Assembly (NCBI GenBank): GCA_041391745.1
Contig: JAWKNK010000012.1
Location: 1 to 64,000, forward strand
Length of the DNA: 64,000 nucleotides
Origin: JAIXWP01 sp041391745
GTDB taxonomy: Bacteria; Bacteroidota; Bacteroidia; Flavobacteriales_D; Sanyastnellaceae
Reading direction: 5' to 3'
In this document: positions 1 through 7,784 of the stretch, piece after piece
How positions within the stretch are numbered: the stretch's first letter is position 1
Layout: each line of letters starts with the position of its first letter
Program-made: the position numbers and the translations under genes
The notes under the pieces: generated by a model
Database searches by the model: none
Seen by the model: only the letters and a program-made list of their open reading frames with translations
Told to the model about the DNA's origin: nothing

Positions 1-1440
1 ATTTTGGGTGCATATAGATTGGATGAATTGGAAAGAGATTTGGGGAGTGATGAATTCGGTGAGGTGCTTACCAACCGCGGTGTGGGTGCATACTTGCAGC
101 ATGCTCGCAATGATTTGAATGCAACAGTGATCAACTTCGCACACAAAGGATATGTGGACTTCGACAAGAAAGATCACTACTTGCAGTGGGGAGCCAACTA
201 TCAGCTTGAAAGCATCAATGATGAGTTGAATGAGTGGACGATAAATGATTCGGCAGGCTATGCCAGTCCTCGTCCGCCAGACAATATTGGTTATACCGAT
301 CCTTCACAACGACCATTGCAAGTTATTTCTATTCAAGATCGCATCAAGGCGATCAATGAAGTGAGTTCGGGAAGAGCGAGCGCTTATGTTCAGGATAATT
401 ATTTTATCAAAAAGGATTCAAGCGCTCACATTCAAGCTACCGTTGGGGTGCGCGCTAATTACTGGACTTTTAATAATCAAACAGTGGTGAGTCCGAGAGC
501 AAAATTCTCTTACACGCCATTCTGGAATCAAGCGCGTATCAATGATGATGGATCTGTTGACACGATTAGAAAAGACATTGTGCTTTCTGCAAGTTTCGGC
601 TATTACTACCAACCACCTTTCTATCGTGAGATGCGTGATTTTGATGGCACAGTCAATCCAGACATCAGAGCACAACAAAGTATCCATTATATCATTGGAG
701 CCGACTATATTTTCCAAGCGCTGGGTCGTCCGTTTAAGATGATTGCGGAGGTTTATTACAAACAGTTGAACAACATTATTCCTTATAAAGTTGAAAATGT
801 AAGGCAGCGCTACTTTGCAGAAAATAGTGCAAAAGGCTACGCTACCGGTGCCGACTTGATGATCAATGGTGAATTCATTCCGGGAGTTCAATCGTGGCTT
901 CGTATGTCAGTTTTGAAGACAATGGAAGACATCAACAATGACTTCTACTATTTGTATCTCAATGCCGATGGTGATACCATCTACCCTGGTTACTCATTGA
1001 ATCAAACAGCTACAGACAGTATTTTGCAACGACCTGGATATGTTCCTCGTCCTACAGACCAACGTTTCAGTGTATCGCTTTTATTCTTGGATGAAATGCC
1101 AAGAAAACCAGAATACAAAGTTTTGTTGAGCTTGTTTTATGGAACAGGCTTGCCTTATGGACCTCCAGGTAGAGAGCGCTACAATGATATCTTTAGAACA
1201 AAGTCCTATTTCCGAACTGATATTGGTTTTAGCAGAGATTTATTCTTGAAAAGGAAAAAATCCAACTTCTTCAATCGCAACATTGATACAGGGGTATTAT
1301 CACTTGAAATCTTCAATTTACTTGGGATAAATAACACCATCAATTACCAATGGATTGAAGATGTGAATGGAAGACAATACGGTATACCAACCTATCTCAC
1401 AGGTCGTCGAATCAATTTGAAATTGGTATTGAATTTTTAA
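1..1440 (+). CDS. TonB-dependent receptor, C-terminal part (5' end outside window)
   Basis: The frame is open from the first base with no start codon in view, so the N-terminal signal peptide and plug domain lie upstream of the window. The visible ~480 residues alternate polar and aromatic residues as in outer-membrane beta-barrel strands, with extracellular-loop-like stretches, and include a phrase typical of TonB receptors near the end (SLEIFNLLGINNTINYQW). The protein ends in an aromatic residue after a last amphipathic strand (LKLVLNF), the usual barrel terminus. Role by family: energy-dependent uptake of a large substrate across the outer membrane; the substrate cannot be inferred. It converges on fmt with no spacer. 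Confidence 0.85.
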   Translation: MLGAYRLDELERDLGSDEFGEVLTNRGVGAYLQHARNDLNATVINFAHKGYVDFDKKDHYLQWGANYQLESINDELNEWTINDSAGYASPRPPDNIGYTDPSQRPLQVISIQDRIKAINEVSSGRASAYVQDNYFIKKDSSAHIQATVGVRANYWTFNNQTVVSPRAKFSYTPFWNQARINDDGSVDTIRKDIVLSASFGYYYQPPFYREMRDFDGTVNPDIRAQQSIHYIIGADYIFQALGRPFKMIAEVYYKQLNNIIPYKVENVRQRYFAENSAKGYATGADLMINGEFIPGVQSWLRMSVLKTMEDINNDFYYLYLNADGDTIYPGYSLNQTATDSILQRPGYVPRPTDQRFSVSLLFLDEMPRKPEYKVLLSLFYGTGLPYGPPGRERYNDIFRTKSYFRTDIGFSRDLFLKRKKSNFFNRNIDTGVLSLEIFNLLGINNTINYQWIEDVNGRQYGIPTYLTGRRINLKLVLNF

Positions 1441-2367
1441 TTAATCGCGCCAGCCACGCAGGAAATCTTCCACAGACATTCTTTTCTTTCCTTCATATTG
1501 AAGTTCGTGTACTTCATACCAGCCATCCTTGCAAGCAAAGCGAAGCACAGCTTTGTGGTCGGTAATATAAGTACCAGGATCAGAAGCCAATCCTGACTTG
1601 AATTCGCCTTTAAAAATCTTGGCTGTTTTGTCGCCAAGACTAGTCCAAGCTGCGGGATAAGGAGCTAGTCCTCGAATGAAATTATGAATTAACTCTCCCT
1701 CGTTTTCCCAATTGATTTGGCAATCTTCTTTGAAGATTTTTGGAGCATGTTTTATTTCTTCACCTCCAGCTATCAAGGTCAATTGATCTATTCCCTCAGT
1801 GTTTCCCTCTGCAATTTTGTTGACTGTAGAAACAAGCACTTCTGCTCCGACCATCATCATTTTATCATGCAGCTCACCAGCAGTTTCATTTTCGCCAATG
1901 GCGATTGTTTTTCTCTCAATGACCCTTCCAGTATCTATTTCGTGTTGAAGAAAAAAGGTAGTAACACCCGTTTCTTTTTCCCCATTAATTACTGCCCAAT
2001 TGATTGGAGCGGCACCGCGGTATTTTGGAAGTAAACTACCATGAAGATTGATAGTTCCCAAGGGAGGCATGGCCCAAACTACTTCAGGCAACATGCGAAA
2101 TGCCACCACTACAAAGAGGTCTGCATTCAACGCCTTTAACTCAGAATGAAAATTTTCGTCCTTTAGTTTTAAAGGTTGGAGAACAGGAATATTTTGAGAA
2201 ACTGCGAATTGCTTAACAGGAGATTCTTGAAGTTGTCGTCCACGACCTGCGGGTTTGTCTGCTACTGTGACAACGCCTACAACTTTGTGATTGGATTTCG
2301 TGAGCGCTTCAAGAGAAGCCACTGCGAAATCGGGAGTTCCCATGAATACAATTCTCAAAGACTTCAT
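1441..2367 (-). CDS. fmt: Methionyl-tRNA formyltransferase
   Basis: Formylates the initiator Met-tRNA using 10-formyltetrahydrofolate in the cytoplasm. The 308-residue length is normal. It shows the N-terminal Rossmann start (RIVFMGTPDFA), the formyltransferase core INLHGSLLPKYRGAAPINWA around residues 106-125 with the catalytic Asn107-His109, and Asp145 in HEIDTG, giving the N-H-D triad. The C-terminal domain (about 205-305) has the expected FIRGLAPYPAAW segment. It starts with ATG one base after the stop of the upstream hypothetical gene, so it is probably translated from the same leftward transcript. Confidence 0.96.
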   Translation of the reverse strand: MKSLRIVFMGTPDFAVASLEALTKSNHKVVGVVTVADKPAGRGRQLQESPVKQFAVSQNIPVLQPLKLKDENFHSELKALNADLFVVVAFRMLPEVVWAMPPLGTINLHGSLLPKYRGAAPINWAVINGEKETGVTTFFLQHEIDTGRVIERKTIAIGENETAGELHDKMMMVGAEVLVSTVNKIAEGNTEGIDQLTLIAGGEEIKHAPKIFKEDCQINWENEGELIHNFIRGLAPYPAAWTSLGDKTAKIFKGEFKSGLASDPGTYITDHKAVLRFACKDGWYEVHELQYEGKKRMSVEDFLRGWRD

Positions 2368-2368
2368 G

Positions 2369-2740
2369 CTATACTAGATCGAAATACTGTGAACTTTCTT
2401 GGTAAGGTGAAGTGACTTTGTAATAATAACGACCTTTCTCTAGCGCACTTGTACCAAAAGAAAATGAATGTTTTCCAGCTTCAAAATCTCCTTCTTCGAT
2501 GGCTTCTACTCTATTTCCTTGGTGGTTGTACACCTCAACAATAAGGTACGCTTTATTTTTTAACTCTACTTGGATGAAGCCTTTTTCATCTTCAAACCGA
2601 ATAGAGTTTTCAATGTTGGCATATTTCGCATTGATCCGATTCTTTGACAGCGTATGAATCAATCTTTTGTAAAGAATGAAAATCAATATCACTACTAATG
2701 AAATAAGTAGCGCATTTTTCAATATTTCTAAAGTGCTCAT
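2369..2740 (-). CDS. Membrane-anchored protein with a small beta-sandwich-like domain
   Basis: A 123-residue protein of unknown function. It has one hydrophobic segment (about residues 9-26, LLISLVVILIFILY) followed by a basic patch, so it is probably a signal anchor with the rest outside the cytoplasm or facing the periplasm. Residues ~60-115 (LIVEVYNHQGNRVEAI, AGKHSFSFG, LEKGRYYYKVTS) resemble the fold pattern of FlgD-like or T9SS sorting domains, but here the pattern follows a transmembrane helix and lacks the usual PNP start. An upstream in-frame extension to 2809 overlaps DUF493 and was not used; ATG at 2740 fits the spacing. It sits between DUF493 and fmt. Confidence 0.7.
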   Translation of the reverse strand: MSTLEILKNALLISLVVILIFILYKRLIHTLSKNRINAKYANIENSIRFEDEKGFIQVELKNKAYLIVEVYNHQGNRVEAIEEGDFEAGKHSFSFGTSALEKGRYYYKVTSPYQESSQYFDLV

Positions 2741-2744
2741 ACTT

Positions 2745-3017
2745 TTATAAACTAATAATTCCAGGAATAGTTCCGGCTTTTGTGTATCTGTCGAAAATGG
2801 CGTCCGCATCGAGCATTACTTCGAAGACCGTGATGCTGATGTAATTGGCATTCGCACTCAATCGGTGTTGAAATTCTGCGCTTTCTCCAAAAATCACTTT
2901 CAGTTTAGTCACCTTTTCTTCATCGTTCGGAAGTACAAACTTGAACATGTATTTACTTGGCCACTTGTGTACTTCATTAAGTCGCTCGCGCAACTTTTTT
3001 AGCGTATCCTCATCCAT
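2745..3017 (-). CDS. DUF493 family protein
   Basis: A 90-residue cytoplasmic protein matching the Bacteroidota DUF493 (YbeD-like, ACT-like fold) pattern: KWPSKYMFKFVLPN near residue 18, a central VSIT-like strand (NYISITVFEVML) and the closing GTIPGIISL. The family is conserved but its role is not established; YbeD is loosely linked to lipoate metabolism or allosteric regulation. It has its own TATATTTG box just upstream and probably leads the transcript into the anchored protein and fmt. Confidence 0.85.
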   Translation of the reverse strand: MDEDTLKKLRERLNEVHKWPSKYMFKFVLPNDEEKVTKLKVIFGESAEFQHRLSANANYISITVFEVMLDADAIFDRYTKAGTIPGIISL

Positions 3018-3021
3018 GGTG

Positions 3022-3029
3022 CAAATATA
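3022..3029 (-). promoter_or_regulatory. Bacteroidota -7 box (TATATTTG) for the DUF493 gene
   Basis: Reverse-strand TATATTTG fits the TAnnTTTG consensus of Bacteroidota sigma-A promoters and lies five bases before the ATG at 3017, implying a very short leader. No clear -33 TTTG was confirmed. Confidence 0.5.
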
Positions 3030-3031
3030 GG

Positions 3032-3670
3032 TTACCCGAAAATACTTGTGCGCACAGATTGCACGAAATTGACTAAAGCGTGAGAGTCAAGTATGAATAT
3101 GAACAAAATCCCAAATAATGCACCGTAGATGTGAGCATCATGTGCGATATTGGTTCTGCCCTTTCTCTGTAAATAGTGCTCAAGTCCGAAGAAAATTAAT
3201 ACGCCTACATAAGCTGGCATTGGAATGGCGAAGAACATTCGAATTTGCATCGTTGGAAACATCACCATGAATGCCATGATTACTGCGCTAACCGCTCCAG
3301 ATGCTCCCACTGCATTGTATCCGTAATTATCTACATGCTTTCTCATTGCAGGAAGTGTGGCCACCAAACCTCCTAATATGTAGAGTGCAATAAATAGTAA
3401 ACTTCCTTCTTGCATTCCATACTTGCGCTTAAAAACTTGCTCCATGAATGTTCCGAAGGAATAGAATACGTACATATTGAAACCAACGTGGATCCAATCC
3501 GTGTGAACAAGCATGTGAGAAAATAATCTGTAATATTCTTTTCTATGCTTTACAGCGTAAGGATTAAAAAGAAATTTTTCGAAGAGGCTAGAATTATTGA
3601 ATGCTTGCCAAGAAATGAGAAGCGTTGCAATTATTATTACAATTGTAATTGGAGATTCAAAATCAATCAT
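3032..3670 (-). CDS. Rhomboid family intramembrane serine protease
   Basis: A 212-residue polytopic membrane protein. It has the rhomboid hallmarks HVGFN (His61, Asn65), the catalytic serine motif GASGA (Ser124) and the histidine motif AHDAHIYG (His180), spread over about six hydrophobic segments. It should cleave transmembrane substrates within the inner membrane; the substrate is unknown. A TTG start 24 bases further upstream is possible, but ATG at 3670 lies one base after the stop of the upstream lipoprotein gene and fits close relatives, so it was chosen. It is part of the leftward run that follows ychF. Confidence 0.92.
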   Translation of the reverse strand: MIDFESPITIVIIIATLLISWQAFNNSSLFEKFLFNPYAVKHRKEYYRLFSHMLVHTDWIHVGFNMYVFYSFGTFMEQVFKRKYGMQEGSLLFIALYILGGLVATLPAMRKHVDNYGYNAVGASGAVSAVIMAFMVMFPTMQIRMFFAIPMPAYVGVLIFFGLEHYLQRKGRTNIAHDAHIYGALFGILFIFILDSHALVNFVQSVRTSIFG

Positions 3671-3671
3671 A

Positions 3672-4124
3672 TCAACTGGAATGGTCTGCGACAATTACCC
3701 AATTGTCGTTCATTTTTTTCCAAAGTAAAGAATAATGACCTGAAAGTGTATCGGCGATTCTAAAAAGTTCCCATTTACCTATGACATAGGCATTAGAATC
3801 ATCCAAAAGTTCAAACTTTTTATTGGTGAATAGCAACTCCCCCATGGCATTCTTGTCAGGATAACCTTTTTTGTAATTATCCAGGGTTGTTTGCCATCCT
3901 TTATTTAATCCAGATTTACCTACGAAAACTAAGGAGTCGCTGTGCCAATAATGCTTCATGAAACCTTCCAAATCCGCATTGTTCCAGGCAGTTTGTTGTT
4001 CGTTCATGTTGGCATATATAACCGCTTTCACATCTTCAGGAGAAACCGAACGAACGTTCGGTTTTTCAGTACAAGCTACTAATGATAAGCAGCCTAAAAT
4101 GTATATAAAAAGCTTATTATACAT
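3672..4124 (-). CDS. NTF2-like (SnoaL/DUF4440-type) lipoprotein
   Basis: 150 residues beginning with a lipoprotein signal (hydrophobic stretch, then LSLVAC with the lipidated Cys at 18). The mature part reads like a nuclear-transport-factor-2 fold: QQTAWNNADLEGFMKHYW, SDSLVFVGKSGLNKGW, ending GHYSLLWKKMNDNWVIVADHSS. Such domains bind small ligands or carry enzymatic activity, but no specific function can be assigned. The gene overlaps the last eight bases of ychF and is followed after one base by the rhomboid gene, so the three are probably co-transcribed. Confidence 0.82.
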   Translation of the reverse strand: MYNKLFIYILGCLSLVACTEKPNVRSVSPEDVKAVIYANMNEQQTAWNNADLEGFMKHYWHSDSLVFVGKSGLNKGWQTTLDNYKKGYPDKNAMGELLFTNKKFELLDDSNAYVIGKWELFRIADTLSGHYSLLWKKMNDNWVIVADHSS

Positions 4125-5217
4125 TGAAGCGGAAGTGCATTACATCACCGTCTTGCACGATGTACTCCTTCCCTTCTACGCCCATTTTACCAGCTTCTTT
4201 AACAGCAGCTTCTGATTTGAATTTCACAAAATCATCAAACTTGATTACTTCCGCACGGATGAATCCTTTCTCAAAGTCCGTATGAATTACTCCGGCAGCT
4301 TGAGGAGCAGTATCCCCTTTATGAATGGTCCACGCTCTCACTTCTTTTACACCAGCAGTAAAATAAGTTTGAAGTTTTAGAAGCTTATAAGCTGCTTTGA
4401 TCAACTTAGCTACTCCTGGTTCTGTAAGACCTAAGTCATTCAAGAACATTTGTCTTTCTTCAAAAGTTTCAATTTCTGCGATATCAGATTCAATAGCAGC
4501 ACCGATGATCAACACTTCCGCGTTTTCATCTTTCACAGCTTCTTTAACTCGCTCCACGTGTTGGTTGCCATTGACTACAGAAGTCTCTTCTACATTGCAT
4601 AGATAAAGTACTGGCTTCGCAGTAAGCAATTGAAGTTCCTTCAATAGGTTCTCTTCGTCTTCTGTTTCAGCTTCTACAGTACGTGCAGATTTACCTTGAG
4701 TAAGAGCAGTCTTGATTTTATTCAAATAATCGTAAGCCTTTTTAGCTACAGAGTCACCACTATTTGCGGCGCGTTGCAATTTGCTGATGCGTTGTTCAAC
4801 CGCTTCAAGGTCTTTTAATTGAAGTTCGATATCGATGATCTCTTTATCTCTAACAGGATCAACGCTTCCATCTACGTGCACCACGTTTGGATCTTCGAAG
4901 CAACGTAAAACGTGGATGATGGCATCCGTTTCACGGATGTTTGCTAGGAATTTATTTCCAAGACCTTCACCTTTTGAAGCTCCTTTCACAAGACCTGCAA
5001 TATCCACAATTTCGATAGTGGTAGGCACGATACGTTCTGGATCGATAAGCTCTGCAAGCGCAGTAAGACGCTCATCTGGAACGGTGATTGTTCCCACATT
5101 CGGCTCAATTGTGCAGAATGGGAAGTTTGCAGCCTGAGCTTTAGCATTGCTCAAACAGTTGAAAAGTGTACTCTTACCAACATTTGGAAGACCTACAATA
5201 CCACATTTTAGTGCCAT
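4117..5217 (-). CDS. ychF: Redox-regulated ATPase YchF (Obg family)
   Basis: A 366-residue P-loop protein of the OBG/YchF class, which preferentially hydrolyses ATP and associates with ribosomes. Visible motifs: G1 GLPNVGKST (residues 9-17), G3 DIAGLVKGASKGEGLGN, the nucleotide-specificity region LCNVEE, a coiled-coil insert (about 125-170) and a C-terminal TGS domain ending in the invariant-looking GKEYIVQDGDVMHFRFNV. Length and motif order are typical. A TATCTTTG box lies 20 bases upstream of the ATG. Confidence 0.97.
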   Translation of the reverse strand: MALKCGIVGLPNVGKSTLFNCLSNAKAQAANFPFCTIEPNVGTITVPDERLTALAELIDPERIVPTTIEIVDIAGLVKGASKGEGLGNKFLANIRETDAIIHVLRCFEDPNVVHVDGSVDPVRDKEIIDIELQLKDLEAVEQRISKLQRAANSGDSVAKKAYDYLNKIKTALTQGKSARTVEAETEDEENLLKELQLLTAKPVLYLCNVEETSVVNGNQHVERVKEAVKDENAEVLIIGAAIESDIAEIETFEERQMFLNDLGLTEPGVAKLIKAAYKLLKLQTYFTAGVKEVRAWTIHKGDTAPQAAGVIHTDFEKGFIRAEVIKFDDFVKFKSEAAVKEAGKMGVEGKEYIVQDGDVMHFRFNV

Positions 5218-5236
5218 ACCTTATTATTTCGGGCGG

Positions 5237-5244
5237 CAAAGATA
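5237..5244 (-). promoter_or_regulatory. Bacteroidota -7 box (TATCTTTG) for ychF
   Basis: Reverse-strand TATCTTTG matches TAnnTTTG, 19 bases from the ychF ATG at 5217. The -33 element was not clearly identified. Confidence 0.5.
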
Positions 5245-5257
5245 ATGATATTGAAGC

Positions 5258-5728
5258 TTAGTAGGCTACAGTCGAATCTACCTTTTTAATAATGATGTGA
5301 TGTGTGGTTTCAGAATTGAAATCAAAGAAATACAAGGTGACTTCATCTGCATTAGAATATTCAATTCCTCTCACCACGGCTTGAAGGGTCGGGCTATCAG
5401 AACCAAAGTCCAACATTTCGGTGAGCACATAATCCGTTCTTTTTCCACCTACTTTAATTGAAACACTAGACAAACCAAGGATATCCTGAATATTCTGACC
5501 TTGTTCTTCAGTAAGCTCAACAATCATATATGGATGACGTACAGTCTCATCAGTACTGGGCATCGCATTAGTGATAATATCAGCCTTTGCACGAAGAATG
5601 TAATCACCAATGAAATAAGCATCGTTTGTTTCTTCAGACATTCCTTTTACATCCGTTTGTAGTGCCTTTTTTGATGAGCAGCTCAATACGGTAAAGGAGA
5701 TAAGTAGATAACTCAGGAATCGGTACAT
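5258..5728 (-). CDS. Hypothetical lipoprotein
   Basis: 156 residues with a lipoprotein signal (FLSYLLISFTVLSCSS, Cys at 17). The mature protein is acidic and beta-rich, with no motif I recognise; phrases such as YMIVELTEEQGQNIQDILG and VTLYFFDFNSETTHHIIIKK suggest a small folded periplasmic or surface domain. It is transcribed leftward from a TAAATTTG box and ends about 40 bases before ychF, whose own promoter lies in that gap. The next gene rightward (transketolase) is divergent. Confidence 0.7.
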   Translation of the reverse strand: MYRFLSYLLISFTVLSCSSKKALQTDVKGMSEETNDAYFIGDYILRAKADIITNAMPSTDETVRHPYMIVELTEEQGQNIQDILGLSSVSIKVGGKRTDYVLTEMLDFGSDSPTLQAVVRGIEYSNADEVTLYFFDFNSETTHHIIIKKVDSTVAY

Positions 5729-5750
5729 AAGGTTGAGATAGGTGAATAAT

Positions 5751-5758
5751 CAAATTTA
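5751..5758 (-). promoter_or_regulatory. Bacteroidota -7 box (TAAATTTG) for the lipoprotein gene
   Basis: Reverse-strand TAAATTTG fits TAnnTTTG and lies 22 bases before the ATG at 5728. It is arranged back to back with the transketolase promoter at 5812. Confidence 0.5.
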
Positions 5759-5811
5759 CGACAAATTTCCACAAGATTCTAACAAGTCCCCTTATGGCCT
5801 GTGAAAAGAGG

Positions 5812-5819
5812 TACATTTG
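5812..5819 (+). promoter_or_regulatory. Bacteroidota -7 box (TACATTTG) for transketolase
   Basis: TACATTTG matches TAnnTTTG and lies 30 bases before ATG 5850. It helps decide the start: the open frame extends upstream to 5817, inside this box, so the ATG at 5850 is the likely initiation codon. Confidence 0.55.
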
Positions 5820-5849
5820 CCGCGTCTAAAACGAATAGAATTCACACGC

Positions 5850-6692
5850 ATGAGCTCAGTCGCAGAATTGCAAAACATTGCCAGTCAGGTAAGAAGAGAT
5901 ATCGTAAGAATGGTTCACGCCGTAAATAGCGGTCACCCAGGAGGAAGTCTTGGTTGTACCGACTTTATCGTGGCCCTATACTTCGATGCTATGAAAACAA
6001 ACCCTTCAAAATGGTCTATGGACGGTGTTGGAGAAGATTTATTCTTCTTGAGCAACGGTCACATCAGTCCAGTTTGGTACAGTGTTCTTTCGAGAAAAGG
6101 ATTTTCCCTGTTTCTGAACTAAGCACTTTTAGAAAGTTGAATTCAAGACTTCAAGGTCACCCAACAACGCATGAGGGTCTTGAGGAATTCGCGTGGCTAG
6201 TGGCAGTCTTGGACAAGGGTTGTCGGTAGCTCTGGGCGCAGCGCAAGCTAAAAGTTGAACAATGACGATTCATTGGTATTCACGCTTCACGGAGATGGTG
6301 AATTGCAAGAAGGTCAGATTTGGGAAGCTGCGATGTACGCTGCTCACCACAAAGTAGACAACATCATTTCTACCATTGATGTGAATGGTCAGCAAATTGA
6401 CGGTCCAACTGAAAAAGTAATGTCACTCGGTAACTTGAGAGCTAAATGGGAAGCATTTGGCTGGACAGTGTTAGAGATGGAAGGCAATGATATGCAAGTG
6501 GTACTTGACACCATTAAAGTAGCAAAAGAGCAGACAGGTAAAGGAAAGCCCGTTGCGATTCTTATGACCACTTCAATGGGTAAAGGTGTAGACTTCATGG
6601 AAGGTACACACAAATGGCACGGAGTAGCTCCTAATGACGAGCAACTTGCCTCTGCCCTTGCGCAGCTTCCAGAAACATTGGGAGATTATTAA
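5850..6692 (+). pseudogene. Transketolase N-terminal subunit, interrupted by three one-base losses
   Basis: The thiamine-diphosphate-binding half of transketolase (pentose phosphate pathway, two-carbon transfer). Coding similarity is continuous: NSGHPGGSLGCTDF, FFLSNGHISPVWY, GHPTTHEGL, VASGSLGQGLSVALGAAQA, then GDGELQEGQIWEA and the metal-site Asn in DVNGQQIDG. The reading frame, however, moves at about 6103, about 6182 and about 6250. Each event is a missing single base, so the original frame returns after the third. The protein-level sequence on both sides of each step is normal, and no other stop occurs. An essential-type gene with three losses in 150 bases suggests base-calling errors rather than true inactivation. 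The C-subunit gene follows 33 bases downstream. Confidence 0.85.
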
Positions 6693-6725
6693 TCACAGCT
6701 ATTTACGACTCAGACCAACAGAGAT

Positions 6726-7676
6726 ATGTTAGACTTCGAAATTTTAGGTTCAAACGATACAAGATCAGGATTCGGTGCAGGATTGCACGAGCTTGGTAAA
6801 AACAATCCAAAAGTTGTTGCCCTTTGTGCAGATCTTATTGGATCATTGAAAATGGATGCTTTCATGAAAGATTTTCCAGAGCGTTTTTATCAAGTTGGAA
6901 TCGCTGAAGCCAATATGATGGGTGTTGCCGCGGGTATGACCATCGGTGGGTACATTCCATTTACTGGAACATTCGCCAACTTTTCTACAGGACGAGTTTA
7001 CGACCAGATTCGTCAGAGCATTGCATATAGTGATAAGAATGTAAAAATCTGTGCCTCTCACGCCGGACTTACACTGGGTGAAGATGGTGCTACTCACCAA
7101 ATTCTTGAAGACATCGGGATGATGGCTATGTTGCCTAACATGACCGTAATCAATCCATGCGACTTCAATCAGACCAAGGCTGCAACCATTGCAATTGCAG
7201 AACATCATGGACCGGTTTACTTGCGATTTGGTCGTCCGAAAGTGGCTACGTTTACTGCTCCAGATCAAAAGTTTGAGATTGGAAAAGCTTGGCACATGCA
7301 CTCAGGAACTGACGTATCCATTTTCGCTACAGGCCACATGGTTTGGAAAGCTGTTGAGGCTGCCAAGCAATTGGAGGCTGAAGGAATCAGTGTTGATCTT
7401 ATCAATATTCACACGATAAAGCCATTAGATGTAGAAGCAGTGATCAATAGCGCCCGTAAAACAGGAGCGGTAGTGACTGCGGAAGAGCATCAAATTACGG
7501 GAGGAATGGGAAGCATGATTGCGCAAGCATTAGCGCAACACCAACCTACTAAAATTGAATTCGTTGGGGTGAAAGACAGCTTCGGAGAAAGCGGTACACC
7601 AGACGAATTGATGGAAAAATATGGACTCGGAGTAAAAGACATTTTTGCCGCCGCAAAGCGCGTTACAGGCAAGTAA
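6726..7676 (+). CDS. Transketolase C-terminal subunit
   Basis: A 316-residue protein carrying the pyrimidine-binding and C-terminal domains of transketolase, normally fused to the N half in most bacteria but separate in many Bacteroidota. Visible: FGAGLHELGKNNPKVVALCADL, ERFYQVGIAEANMMGVAAGM (the catalytic-type Glu), THAGLTLGEDGATHQ-like segment as SHAGLTLGEDGATHQ, and a C-terminal domain with VDLINIHTIKPLD. It is intact, unlike its partner. A related PDH-E1 beta or DXS identity was considered, but the adjacent N half and sequence flavour favour transketolase. Confidence 0.93.
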   Translation: MLDFEILGSNDTRSGFGAGLHELGKNNPKVVALCADLIGSLKMDAFMKDFPERFYQVGIAEANMMGVAAGMTIGGYIPFTGTFANFSTGRVYDQIRQSIAYSDKNVKICASHAGLTLGEDGATHQILEDIGMMAMLPNMTVINPCDFNQTKAATIAIAEHHGPVYLRFGRPKVATFTAPDQKFEIGKAWHMHSGTDVSIFATGHMVWKAVEAAKQLEAEGISVDLINIHTIKPLDVEAVINSARKTGAVVTAEEHQITGGMGSMIAQALAQHQPTKIEFVGVKDSFGESGTPDELMEKYGLGVKDIFAAAKRVTGK

Positions 7677-7717
7677 TCAACAACTTTTACAACTTTTCAC
7701 CAAATCATTAACAACCC

Positions 7718-7748
7718 TTGTAGGACCTCCCTGCGAGGGTTAGTTTTG
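7718..7748 (+). promoter_or_regulatory. Promoter for the SMC/MksB-like gene (TTG, 20-base spacer, TAGTTTTG)
   Basis: TTG at 7718-7720 and TAGTTTTG at 7741-7748 fit the Bacteroidota -33/-7 pair with a 20-base spacer, about 36 bases ahead of ATG 7785. The segment also forms an imperfect hairpin (7713-7720 with 7734-7741), so the transketolase terminator and this promoter may overlap. Confidence 0.5.
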
Positions 7749-7784
7749 TTCGTTACGTTTTAAATTACCTAATCGAATTATACC

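Noticed and set aside
418..891. 157-codon reverse-strand ORF inside the TonB receptor gene
   Set aside because: Antisense shadow of a well-supported gene with no Shine-Dalgarno or recognisable domain.
7713..7741. Stand-alone terminator of the transketolase genes
   Set aside because: The hairpin is imperfect (13-base loop, one G.U pair) and overlaps the promoter of the SMC-like gene; listed under the promoter instead.
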